NCBI GenBank assembly: GCA_035299025.1
Contig: DATGXK010000008.1
Span: 930,001 to 994,000 of the forward strand
Length of the DNA: 64,000 nt
Source: Leadbetterella sp035299025
GTDB lineage: Bacteria > Bacteroidota > Bacteroidia > Cytophagales > Spirosomataceae
Direction: 5' to 3'
Below the pieces are notes generated by a model that had not been told where the DNA came from, ran no database searches, and saw only the letters and a list, made by a program, of their open reading frames with translations. The translations under genes were made by a program, and so were the position numbers. Positions 9,789 to 17,465 of the stretch are shown here, in pieces (position 1 is the stretch's first letter; each line of letters starts with the position of its first letter).

Positions 9789-9877
9789 ATTTATAATTTG
9801 ATCTTAGGAATTATTCAGTGGCTCATTTTTTTATACCCAGAGTTATTCCCAAAATCAAATTATCAAATCCAAAAATA

Positions 9878-10963
9878 TTATATCTTCACCACACCACCTG
9901 TTTTTACAGATTTGTAGATAGCTTCCACCACCCTAATATCTCTCAAGCCTTCCTCTCCTGGAACAATCATAGGTTTTTTCTCGATGATAGACAGAGCGTC
10001 TTCATCCAGTTGTTTAGGTTGTTGGCTGGCCAACGGGAAGTTAATTATTGTGCCGTCAGACATGCTGCCTTTGTTGTTGCCATAGCCACTTTGAGGTTCC
10101 ATTTTAAGCCAACCTTTTTCGTAGTTTACTTGCAAGTGGTTCATGTTTATCCCGAAACTCGACTGACAAGCCGCTCTCGCTCCCGAAGGAAATTCCAACT
10201 GAAACATCATAGTCTCTTCTACTTCTTTGTAAATCTCCGGACGAGTAGTGGAGGCTTGTGCTATTACGCTGATAGGTTCTTCGCCAGCAGCCATACGTGC
10301 TCCTTGCAAGGCATATACGCCCATGTCGCCCATTACGCCTCCGCCCAATGCTTTGTTTTGTTTCCAATGCGTAGTGCGGCCATCAAAATATCCAGCTGCA
10401 GAATTAATCATTTTTGGCTTTCCAAAAGGACGTTCTTTGGCAACCTTCATTACTTGCTGTAGGTTTGGGTCGTGTTGACAACGATAGCCAATAGAAAGTT
10501 TCACTTTGTTTTTGTTACAAGCATCTATCATCGCTTGGCAGTCAGCTACTGAGGGAGCCATAGGTTTTTCGCAGAAAATATGTTTGCCAGTAGCTGCCCC
10601 TCTAACCGTAAACTCTCGGTGCATCGATGGTGGCAAGATCACATAGATAATGTCGATGTCGGGATTATTGGCTATTTGGTCGTAATTTTTGTAATCATAA
10701 ATGTTTTTATCTGCCAAACCGTATTTGTTTTTCCAGATTTCCACTTTTGAGGGTGTTCCTGTCACGATGCCTTTGAGTTCGCAATGCTCGGTTTTGAGTA
10801 AAGCTGGTGCTATCAAGTCGGTACTGTAATAGCCAAGCCCAACTAGTGCTATACCTAATTTGGTCTTTTGTGGCTGGGTAGCTTTGAGCAATACGTGAGG
10901 TGAAAAAACGGCCGATGCGGCGATAAGTCCTGTACTTTTTAAGAAATCCCTTCTGTTTTTCAT
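9878..10963 (-). CDS. Gfo/Idh/MocA family oxidoreductase with Tat-type leader
   Basis: A 361-aa protein. The start is set at the ATG at 10963, which opens the Tat-like leader MKNRRDFLKSTGLIAASAVF; the longer frame reaching 11164 runs antisense into yqgE. The Rossmann fold begins at KLGIALVGLGYYSTDLIAP, and the conserved EKP motif (FCEKPMAPS) is present in the nucleotide/substrate pocket. The C-terminal part is the usual mixed alpha/beta domain. Members oxidise or reduce sugars and cyclitols with tightly bound NAD(P); exported forms are common in Bacteroidota. The third glycine of the usual GxGxxG is replaced (GLGYYS). The substrate is unknown. Confidence 0.87.
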   Translation of the reverse strand: MKNRRDFLKSTGLIAASAVFSPHVLLKATQPQKTKLGIALVGLGYYSTDLIAPALLKTEHCELKGIVTGTPSKVEIWKNKYGLADKNIYDYKNYDQIANNPDIDIIYVILPPSMHREFTVRGAATGKHIFCEKPMAPSVADCQAMIDACNKNKVKLSIGYRCQHDPNLQQVMKVAKERPFGKPKMINSAAGYFDGRTTHWKQNKALGGGVMGDMGVYALQGARMAAGEEPISVIAQASTTRPEIYKEVEETMMFQLEFPSGARAACQSSFGINMNHLQVNYEKGWLKMEPQSGYGNNKGSMSDGTIINFPLASQQPKQLDEDALSIIEKKPMIVPGEEGLRDIRVVEAIYKSVKTGGVVKI

Positions 10964-11068
10964 TTTGAGGTTATTTTGGTTGAAATAAAATTCAGTTTCT
11001 AGAAAATTCAAAAAATCGTTTTTTATTTGTTTGAAATTTCTAATTTGCCAAAAATACAAAATTTCCTC

Positions 11069-11620
11069 ATGAATGAAACACCAAATGCAGGCAAAGTACT
11101 GATAGCCGAGCCATTTCTTGGAGACCCAAACTTCGAACGTAGCGTGGTACTCATTTGTGAACACAACGACGAGGGCTCGTTTGGATTGGTACTAAACAAT
11201 GTCTCCAAAAACTCTATAGCAGATGTTGTAGACGATATTTATGTAGAATTTCCACTTTTTATTGGTGGTCCGGTCGAGCAAAATACCTTGCATTTTGTGC
11301 ATCGTTTGGGTCATTTGATTGAAGATTCTATAGACTTGGGCAACGGAATTTTCTGGTCGGGGGATTTCGAAAGTGTTAAAAGTTTATTGAGCATTGGTAG
11401 TATAAAATCCGAAGATATTCGATTCTTCATTGGCTATTCTGGTTGGGGTGCAGGACAGTTGAAAAATGAACTAGCACAAAACACATGGTTTGTTTCAGAT
11501 ATCAATTCTGATGTGCTTTTTGAGGAATATACCAATCAATTTTGGAGAACGGTGCTGAAACGAATGGGCGGCGATTATAAGGTTTTGGCCAATTATCCAG
11601 TGGATCCTAGGTTGAATTGA
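11069..11620 (+). CDS. YqgE/AlgH family protein
   Basis: A 183-aa cytoplasmic protein. The ATG at 11069 (MNETPNAGKVLIAEPFLGD) fits the family's usual length of about 185 aa better than the upstream TTG at 11027. Conserved segments are GKVLIAEPFLGDPNFERSVV, ICEHNDEGSFGLVLNN, a central IGGPVEQNTLHFVHR and FFIGYSGWGAGQLKNEL. The family is strongly conserved but its biochemical role is not settled (linked to AlgH in pseudomonads). It is divergent from the Gfo/Idh/MocA gene with about 105 bases between them. Confidence 0.93.
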   Translation: MNETPNAGKVLIAEPFLGDPNFERSVVLICEHNDEGSFGLVLNNVSKNSIADVVDDIYVEFPLFIGGPVEQNTLHFVHRLGHLIEDSIDLGNGIFWSGDFESVKSLLSIGSIKSEDIRFFIGYSGWGAGQLKNELAQNTWFVSDINSDVLFEEYTNQFWRTVLKRMGGDYKVLANYPVDPRLN

Positions 11621-11697
11621 CTCTTTAGTTGTGAGATCTGAGTGTCAAGTTTTGAGTTTTGTTTTCCGAGTTTTGAGTTTTTTAATGAATATAGATT

Positions 11698-13122
11698 ATG
11701 AAAAAAATTGTCTTTCTGTTTTGTCTGATTTTTGCAGGAAATCTGTTTGCTCAAAATGAGATTGTGACCCATCTCGACGAAAACTTTACGAAATATACCC
11801 AAATGTCAGACCAGATTTGGCAATGGGCAGAGCCTGGTTATTTGGAGGAAAAAACGGCTGCTTTGCTGATTAAAGAATTGGAAGGCAATGGTTTTTCTGT
11901 AAAAAAAGGCGTTGGAGAAATGACAACGGCCTTTGTAGCAACCTTCGGCTCAGGCTATCCCACAATCGGTATTTTGGCTGAAATGGATGCTTTACCGGGT
12001 CTTTCACAAGAAGCCATTCCAACCAGAAAGGCTAAAGCCCTTAATGGCTATGGTCACGGATGTGGACATAATTTGTTCGGAGTAGGTTCGGTGGCTGCAG
12101 CTATTTCTACCAAAACTTGGATGGAAAAGAATAGAATAAAAGGTACTATAAAGCTCATCGGAACCCCAGCCGAAGAAGGAGCGGGCGGTGGGAAAACCTA
12201 TTTGGTGCAGGCAGGTGTTTTTAAAGAAATAGATGCTGTAATCAATTGGCATCCAGGAGATAATAACAATGCAAGTCCAAACTCTTCGTTGGCCTATCGG
12301 GTTACAAACTTTACTTTTGAAGGCCTAGCAGCACACGCTTCGGCGGCTCCAGAAAAAGGTCGTTCGGCCTTAGACGCTGTAGAGGCCATGAATTACATGG
12401 TCAACCTGATGAGAGAGCATATTTCTCCTGAAACAAGGATTCACTATGTGATAAAAAACGGGGGCTTAACTTCCAACATTGTTCCAGACTATGCCATGGT
12501 GGAATACACCGTCAGGCACCCATCAGCTAAGGGCTTGGAAGAAGTTTGGAATAGAGTACAAAAAGCCGCACAGGCAGCAGCTTTGGGTACAGAAACAAAG
12601 ATGAGTTTTGAGATTATGGCGGGTTTGTACAATTTGTTACCGAACGAAACTTTAGCTAAAGCCATGCAAAAAAACCTTGAAATTGTAGGAGGAGTGAAAT
12701 TCACCACAGAAGAGAAAAAGTTTGCTGAAGATATCAGAAAGACCGTTTTTTCAAGCTCTTTGGCCACCATTGAGTCGGCAGATCAAATAAAAACGTATAC
12801 TTCAGGTTTGGCCACACCCGCTTCTACAGATGTGGGCGATGTGAGTTGGGTTGTTCCCACGGCTGGACTTTCCACCGCTACTTGGGTGCCTGGAGTACCT
12901 GCTCACAGTTGGCAAGCCGTTGCTTGCAATGGTATGAGTATTGGCCACAAAGGCATGATAAACGCCGCTAAAACAATGGCTTTAACAGCAAAAGATCTGT
13001 TTATGGATACAAGCTTGGTAGAAAAATCTAAAGAAGAACTTTACATTATGCGTGGAGCCAAAGATTTTAATTATAAGTCACTTGCCGGCGACAGAAAGCC
13101 GCCTTTGGATTATAGAAAATAG
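11698..13122 (+). CDS. Exported M20-family amidohydrolase (AbgB-like)
   Basis: A 474-aa protein with signal peptide MKKIVFLFCLIFAGNLFAQ. The M20 metallopeptidase pattern is present: GILAEMDALPG, GHGCGHNLFG (metal-binding His), TPAEEGAGGGKTYLV (catalytic Glu and metal ligand) and NWHPGD. The lid/dimer domain spans about 200-310. The closest named group is p-aminobenzoyl-glutamate hydrolase subunit B/HipO-like amidohydrolases, which remove acyl groups from N-acyl amino acids. Periplasmic location suggests scavenging of N-acyl amino acids or peptide fragments. The start lies 77 bases after yqgE, and the gap holds short GAGTTTTGAG repeats. Confidence 0.87.
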   Translation: MKKIVFLFCLIFAGNLFAQNEIVTHLDENFTKYTQMSDQIWQWAEPGYLEEKTAALLIKELEGNGFSVKKGVGEMTTAFVATFGSGYPTIGILAEMDALPGLSQEAIPTRKAKALNGYGHGCGHNLFGVGSVAAAISTKTWMEKNRIKGTIKLIGTPAEEGAGGGKTYLVQAGVFKEIDAVINWHPGDNNNASPNSSLAYRVTNFTFEGLAAHASAAPEKGRSALDAVEAMNYMVNLMREHISPETRIHYVIKNGGLTSNIVPDYAMVEYTVRHPSAKGLEEVWNRVQKAAQAAALGTETKMSFEIMAGLYNLLPNETLAKAMQKNLEIVGGVKFTTEEKKFAEDIRKTVFSSSLATIESADQIKTYTSGLATPASTDVGDVSWVVPTAGLSTATWVPGVPAHSWQAVACNGMSIGHKGMINAAKTMALTAKDLFMDTSLVEKSKEELYIMRGAKDFNYKSLAGDRKPPLDYRK

Positions 13123-13134
13123 GCTTAAGACCAT

Positions 13135-13165
13135 CACTAATCCACGAGTTATTTGTGCATTAGTG
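13135..13165. repeat. Imperfect hairpin between convergent genes
   Basis: CACTAATCCAC (13135-13145) pairs with GTGCATTAGTG (13155-13165), 11 positions with one mismatch and a 9-base loop. It sits between the M20 amidohydrolase and the convergent I42 inhibitor. There is no U-run, so it is more like a dispersed intergenic repeat than a standard terminator. Confidence 0.6.
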
Positions 13166-13181
13166 GCAAAAATCACAGAGA

Positions 13182-13538
13182 TTATTCAACATTAACCGTC
13201 AAAGTATCCGATTGAGCTGGGGGAACATCTGTTTCCCAAGATCTTCGGTATTTGAATATTATTTGAGTAGTACCAGCACTAGCACCTTCTATTTTGTATT
13301 TAAACTTCGATGGCGTTCCAACCATGCCATCTTTGTTTTCGCTTACTATTTCCTCGGTTATTTTAACTATTTCAGGATTTTCGGCTTTGTACTGCCATGT
13401 ATAACCAGTGCTTGGGTTTCCTTCCAATTCATGCGTAATGCTTTCTCCAACTTTGATGTTTGTTCCCATAGGTTTTGGTTTTTGTTGACAGCTCCATGTC
13501 GTGATGGTGATGAGGGCGATGCTTAGGTTTTTTTTCAT
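13182..13538 (-). CDS. I42 (chagasin-like) protease inhibitor, probable lipoprotein
   Basis: A 118-aa protein; the ATG at 13538 opens a lipoprotein-type leader (MKKNLSIALITITTWSC, lipid Cys at 17). The frame extended to 13565 adds only nine unlikely residues. Mature sequence shows the chagasin loops: GNPSTGYTW (inhibitory BC loop), a GMVGTPSKFKYK strand and a C-terminal KYRRSWE segment before DTLTVNVE. Family members block C1 papain-like cysteine proteases. A surface or periplasmic inhibitor may protect against self-made or environmental proteases. It is convergent with the M20 gene. Confidence 0.87.
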   Translation of the reverse strand: MKKNLSIALITITTWSCQQKPKPMGTNIKVGESITHELEGNPSTGYTWQYKAENPEIVKITEEIVSENKDGMVGTPSKFKYKIEGASAGTTQIIFKYRRSWETDVPPAQSDTLTVNVE

Positions 13539-13549
13539 GGTTTTTTTGT

Positions 13550-13686
13550 TTGAGCCGCAACGCATTGCGGCCTTATGTTACTTGAGCCATAACGCATTGT
13601 GGCTTTACGGAGATGTCTCTTATTATGTTTACTGCAATGCATTACTTGTTACGATACTTGAGCCGCAGTGCATTGCGGCTTTACGG
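13550..13686. repeat. Three copies of a short GCCGCAA hairpin repeat
   Basis: Three related units lie at 13550-13575, 13581-13610 and 13657-13686, each read TTGAGCC...GCATTG.GGC then C/TTTA(CGG). Unit 1 pairs GCCGCAA with TTGCGGC. Unit 2 reads GCCATAA with TTGTGGC, so one G:C pair became A:T and the next became T:G, keeping the hairpin. Unit 3 reads GCCGCAG with TTGCGGC, so only its outer six pairs hold. They fill the space between the I42 inhibitor start and the 3' end of arfB. Confidence 0.8.
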
Positions 13687-13711
13687 CCGGCTACGCTTGT
13701 GCCGATCTGCA

Positions 13712-14125
13712 CTAGTCGTGCATGGGTTTTGTTCGCATTGCTTTTTTCTCGGCGTTTACTTTCTTGGTTTTTAGTCTTTTTTCTATTTTTTCGAGTGTTG
13801 GTTTGGTTGGTTTTCGGTTTTTCGGCACAGTTAGAGCCGATATCAAGAGTTCCTTGAACTTCTTGAGAGCCAATTCTTTGTTTTTTAACTGCGACCGGCT
13901 TTCTTGGCAAACCACCAAAAGTTCGTCTTCTTGGTTAATCTGGTTTTTGAGTTTTTCTCTGATTTTCTCTTTTTCAGTTTCGTCCAAAAGGGTAGAGTCA
14001 TTTATATCAAATCGTAATTCAACTTTTGTTTCGACTTTATTTACATTTTGCCCTCCAGCTCCGCTACTTCTCGAAGTATTAAAAACCACCTCACCGGTGA
14101 AATCTATTTTTGCGATATTTTTCAT
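13712..14125 (-). CDS. arfB: Peptidyl-tRNA hydrolase ArfB (ribosome rescue)
   Basis: A 137-aa protein that releases peptide from ribosomes stalled on messages without a stop codon. The release-factor GGQ motif lies at 24-26 within RSSGAGGQNVNK, where it hydrolyses peptidyl-tRNA in the ribosomal P site. A lysine-rich C-terminal tail (KPTKPTLEKIEKRLKTKK onward, 105-137) would enter the mRNA channel. Length matches the ArfB/YaeJ family. It lies 9 bases downstream of nagB on the same strand, so the two are probably co-transcribed. Confidence 0.95.
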   Translation of the reverse strand: MKNIAKIDFTGEVVFNTSRSSGAGGQNVNKVETKVELRFDINDSTLLDETEKEKIREKLKNQINQEDELLVVCQESRSQLKNKELALKKFKELLISALTVPKNRKPTKPTLEKIEKRLKTKKVNAEKKAMRTKPMHD

Positions 14126-14134
14126 TTCCAGAAA

Positions 14135-14851
14135 TTACAAATCGGCCGCTGCTGCCTTATCAATCCACAACAAACCGTTGCTGTGTTTTCTCAAAACAGT
14201 AGCCGGCAGTTTTTCATTTATTTCTTCCGAAACCATTCTTTTAATTATTTCGGATTTTGACTTTCCATTGGCCATAACCATGGCTTCTTTAGCCTCTAAA
14301 AGGTGTTTTATCCCAACTGTAATTCCTTTTGTTAACGGCGTTGCGGAATTAAAATATTTCTGCCCTACAGTAGCCGTAATTTCTTCTAAGTTAGTTACTT
14401 GGCAATACGAATCAAACGATGAGCCAGGTTCATTTAGCCCAAGATGTCCATTTGTTCCAAGGCCCACAAGGATAAAATCAAGACCGCCGCGGGCAAATAT
14501 CAAGTCGTCTACTCTTTTGCATTCTGATTCCAAATTGTCTGTCATTGAATCAAAAAAAGTGTAATTTGATTCAGGAGTATTTAGTGGTTTTAGGAGGTTT
14601 TGCTCCACAATATATCTGCAACTGCCTTCACTTTCGCCAGAAATACCCACCCATTCGTCTAGACCTATGATGAAAGTCTGGGCAAAGTCTTCAGTTTTTG
14701 CCAATTCTGTTATTTTTTGATATGCCAAAATGGGCGTATTTCCGGAGGTCAAAACCAGGGTTGCGGTTGGTTTCTTTCTTACAATTTCTATGATATGATT
14801 CGCCACAGTATCTGACAGTGACGCGTGGTTTTCAAATATCTCAACTTTCAT
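14135..14851 (-). CDS. nagB: Glucosamine-6-phosphate deaminase / 6-phosphogluconolactonase family
   Basis: A 238-aa protein. The motifs fit NagB better than 6-phosphogluconolactonase: IIGLDEWVGI (Asp65/Glu66) and LVGLGTNGHLGLNEPGSSF with His136 and Glu141. It would convert glucosamine-6-phosphate to fructose-6-phosphate and ammonia in amino-sugar catabolism. The short length matches monomeric NagB forms. No other amino-sugar gene adjoins it, although the GH3 enzyme at 27.3 kb may produce GlcNAc. It shares an operon with arfB. Confidence 0.82.
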   Translation of the reverse strand: MKVEIFENHASLSDTVANHIIEIVRKKPTATLVLTSGNTPILAYQKITELAKTEDFAQTFIIGLDEWVGISGESEGSCRYIVEQNLLKPLNTPESNYTFFDSMTDNLESECKRVDDLIFARGGLDFILVGLGTNGHLGLNEPGSSFDSYCQVTNLEEITATVGQKYFNSATPLTKGITVGIKHLLEAKEAMVMANGKSKSEIIKRMVSEEINEKLPATVLRKHSNGLLWIDKAAAADL

Positions 14852-14904
14852 TCTTACTTTTTTTGTTCTTTATTTAAAGTTTGGGCAATATTAGCCAAAT
14901 AAAA

Positions 14905-15729
14905 TCACTTTCTATTAAACGCCTTTATTATGGCATTTGCTATAATCTCATTTCCCATGTCTGAAGGATGAAGTCCGTCATAAGTCATTGCGATGGCGTC
15001 TTCGGGATAAGGATATTCGTCTTTTTCGGGATTGAATGGTATTTTTGTGTAAGTTGGATACTTAAATTTCTTAGTCAAACCTGTTTTTGGGTCTTTAAGA
15101 AGTTTGTATTTCACCGCATTTTTTACAGAGAGTTTTTTGTTGTGGTATAAATCCACAACTTGCACATTTTCAGTCTTTCCTATTGCTTTTATGGCTTCTG
15201 CAAATTGCTCCAAAAACTGTCCATTTTTATCTTTATACGACCCGTAAGCATTGTTTTTCATGTTGGCCAAATACACAAAATCGCCTCTCTGCATAGGTGT
15301 TATCAAGACAATTTTGGCATCTTTGTTTAGGCTTTTAAGTTTGTCAAGAATTACCCCGAAAGCTCCATTTACTGTACCGACACCGGTCTTTTGGTCATAA
15401 TCAGCCAATGTGCCCAACGGTTTTCCGCCCCACCAATCGTTGGTGCCCAAAAAAACAGTGTAAATATCGGCCTTTTCTATTTTAAGATCTTCGATTTTCT
15501 CAGCAATTCTTATGGACGTCCACCCATTGTGGCCTTGGTTTATATATGAAATGTGTGGAAGCTTTTCGGTCACTCTTGTCATATATCCTTTTTTCACACT
15601 ATTGCCAGTTTGCTCAGGGTGGTCGTTGAGATAGGTAATAGAATCGCCAATGGCTACCCATTTGATATTTTGAACAGATAAAGAGCTCAATCCTATAAAA
15701 AGGACCAGACTGAAAAGGAGTTTTTTCAT
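14905..15729 (-). CDS. Secreted SGNH/GDSL hydrolase
   Basis: A 274-aa protein with a signal peptide (MKKLLFSLVLFIGLSSLSVQ). SGNH blocks are in order: block I WVAIGDSITYL (Ser nucleophile), block III VFLGTNDWWGG (Asn) and block V YDGLHPSDMGNE (Asp/His). The family contains esterases, lipases and carbohydrate acetyl-esterases, so deacetylation of polysaccharides is plausible but unproven. It reads in the same direction as nagB, 53 bases upstream of it. Confidence 0.88.
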   Translation of the reverse strand: MKKLLFSLVLFIGLSSLSVQNIKWVAIGDSITYLNDHPEQTGNSVKKGYMTRVTEKLPHISYINQGHNGWTSIRIAEKIEDLKIEKADIYTVFLGTNDWWGGKPLGTLADYDQKTGVGTVNGAFGVILDKLKSLNKDAKIVLITPMQRGDFVYLANMKNNAYGSYKDKNGQFLEQFAEAIKAIGKTENVQVVDLYHNKKLSVKNAVKYKLLKDPKTGLTKKFKYPTYTKIPFNPEKDEYPYPEDAIAMTYDGLHPSDMGNEIIANAIIKAFNRK

Positions 15730-15937
15730 TTAAAATCTTGATTTTGAATAGAAAACAAATTTATAATATTCTCTGGCAGTTTTGGTTTTTTATAAAAATG
15801 TTTTTGAGGGGAAAAGCCGTTAAAAGAAACTATTTTTGCTTACAAATTTGTTCTTCAAACAAAGGTTTTTAACTTAAAAAGAAAGAAATATACGATAGAC
15901 TATTGAAGGGAAAGCTTGTCGAATATTTAAACAAAAT

Positions 15938-17218
15938 ATGAATCCGAACATACCAGAAACCAATCAGAAAAGAGTAGTTATTGTAGGAGCAGGTTTTGGA
16001 GGCCTTGTATTTGCTCAAAAACTCGCCAAGCAAAATTTCCAAATCGTACTGATTGATAAAAACAACTATCACCAATTTCAGCCGCTTTTTTATCAAGTCG
16101 CAATGGCCGGATTGGAGCCTAGCTCTATTTCCTTTCCACTTCGGAAAATATTTCAACACATGCCCAATGTGCATATCAGAATAACTAAAGTAAATGCTGT
16201 GGATACCACAAAACAGTCGATTTCGACAGATTTGGGTGAAATTTCTTATGATTATCTGGTTTTGGGACTGGGAACCGATACCAACTTTTTTGGAATGCAA
16301 AATATGATAGATAAGGCCATTCCGATGAAGTCAGTTTCAGAGGCTATTTTTCTTAGAAACCGTGTTTTGCAAAATCTGGAAGATGCTTTAACCACGCAAG
16401 ACCCATTAGAAAGAGAGGGTTTGATGAACATGGTGGTAGTGGGCGGTGGACCAACAGGAGTGGAGGTTTCGGGTACTTTGGCCGAAATGAAAAAGATCAT
16501 TCTGCCGAAAGATTATCCCGAATTGGATTTCAATTTGATGAAAATCTACCTTTTTGAGTCGTCGCCCGAAGTTTTAGAGGTTATGTCAGACGAAGCATCA
16601 GTCAAGGGGAAAGAATATCTTGAGAAATTGGGTGTAATCGTGAAAAACGGGGTAAGAATTGTGGATTTTGACGGTGAATATGCCTACACCAGCACGGACG
16701 AAAAAATAAGAACCAATAATGTAGTTTGGGCCGCAGGTGTAAAAGCCAATGCGATAACAGGTTTTTCTCCAGAAATTTTTGGTCGAGGTGGTAGAATTAA
16801 AGTAAACGAATTTAACCAAGTAGAAGGTTTTCAAAACATCTTCGCTTTGGGTGATTTGGCTTTGATGACTGCTGATGCGGATTTTCCAAACGGACACCCG
16901 CAAATGGCTCAGCCCGCCATTCAACAAGGAAAACTACTGGCTCAAAATTTCACGAAAATTATCAACAACCAAAGTCCGAAGCCATTCAAATACAAAGACT
17001 TAGGTTCAATGGCTACCATAGGACGAAATTTGGCTGTAGTAGATTTGCCATTTTGGAAGTTCCAAGGCACATTCGCATGGTATGTATGGATGTTTGTGCA
17101 CCTGATGTCTATTTTGGGTGTAAAAAACAAAATTCTGATTTTTATCAATTGGCTTTGGAATTATATCACTTATGATCAGTCTTTGAGATTGATAATTAAG
17201 CCTAAGTTTAAGGAGTAG
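15938..17218 (+). CDS. ndh: Type II NADH dehydrogenase (NDH-2)
   Basis: A 426-aa flavoprotein that passes electrons from NADH to quinone without proton pumping. The FAD-binding GAGFGG motif lies at 17-22 (RVVIVGAGFGGLVFAQ), the NADH-binding VVVGGGPTGVEVSG at about 166-179, and the second FAD motif is IFALGDLAL near 305. The C-terminal part (FAWYVWMFVHLMSILG) is the amphipathic membrane-anchoring helix typical of the family. It is a single gene, followed by a repeat array and the convergent MocR gene. Confidence 0.93.
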   Translation: MNPNIPETNQKRVVIVGAGFGGLVFAQKLAKQNFQIVLIDKNNYHQFQPLFYQVAMAGLEPSSISFPLRKIFQHMPNVHIRITKVNAVDTTKQSISTDLGEISYDYLVLGLGTDTNFFGMQNMIDKAIPMKSVSEAIFLRNRVLQNLEDALTTQDPLEREGLMNMVVVGGGPTGVEVSGTLAEMKKIILPKDYPELDFNLMKIYLFESSPEVLEVMSDEASVKGKEYLEKLGVIVKNGVRIVDFDGEYAYTSTDEKIRTNNVVWAAGVKANAITGFSPEIFGRGGRIKVNEFNQVEGFQNIFALGDLALMTADADFPNGHPQMAQPAIQQGKLLAQNFTKIINNQSPKPFKYKDLGSMATIGRNLAVVDLPFWKFQGTFAWYVWMFVHLMSILGVKNKILIFINWLWNYITYDQSLRLIIKPKFKE

Positions 17219-17270
17219 GAGGTTATTCTTCAAATAAAATTAACTATAAAGGGTCAATAAACGGAGTGTG

Positions 17271-17465
17271 TTCACTGAGCGTAGTCGCGTTCAATGAGTG
17301 TAGTCGCGTTCACTGAGCGTAGTCGCGTTCACTGAGCGTAGCCGCATTCACTGAGCGTAGCCGCATTCACTGAGCGTAGCCGTATTCACTGAGCGTAGCC
17401 GCGTTCACTGAGCGTATTCGCGTTCACTGAGCGTATTCGCGTTCACTGAGCGTAGCCGAAGTGAA
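17271..17465. repeat. Tandem array of ten 19-bp units ending in a full hairpin
   Basis: Nine units of 19 bp, consensus TTCACTGAGCGTAGYCGCR, start at 17271, 17290, 17309, 17328, 17347, 17366, 17385, 17404 and 17423. The tenth (17442-17465) continues into AAGTGAA, so it closes a hairpin with its own TTCACT. Single-base variants spread in runs (CGCA in two units, GTATTCGCG in two), which suggests local duplication. The unit is the dispersed hairpin commonly seen between Bacteroidota genes. The right part of the array is read as the last codons of the MocR gene. Confidence 0.95.

Noticed and set aside
9818..10462. 214-aa plus-strand open frame
   Set aside because: It runs antisense to the well-supported Gfo/Idh/MocA gene and shows no domain or export signal.
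13722..14564. 280-aa plus-strand open frame
   Set aside because: Antisense to arfB and nagB, whose catalytic motifs are clear; its low-complexity Ser/Phe-rich product is a shadow of Lys/Glu codons.
14135..14851. 6-phosphogluconolactonase
   Set aside because: The motif NGHLGLNEPGSS is of the NagB type; 6PGL normally shows a DGHTASLFP-like motif.
17271..17465. CRISPR-like array
   Set aside because: Units follow each other directly with a 19-bp period and no spacers; no cas genes are nearby.
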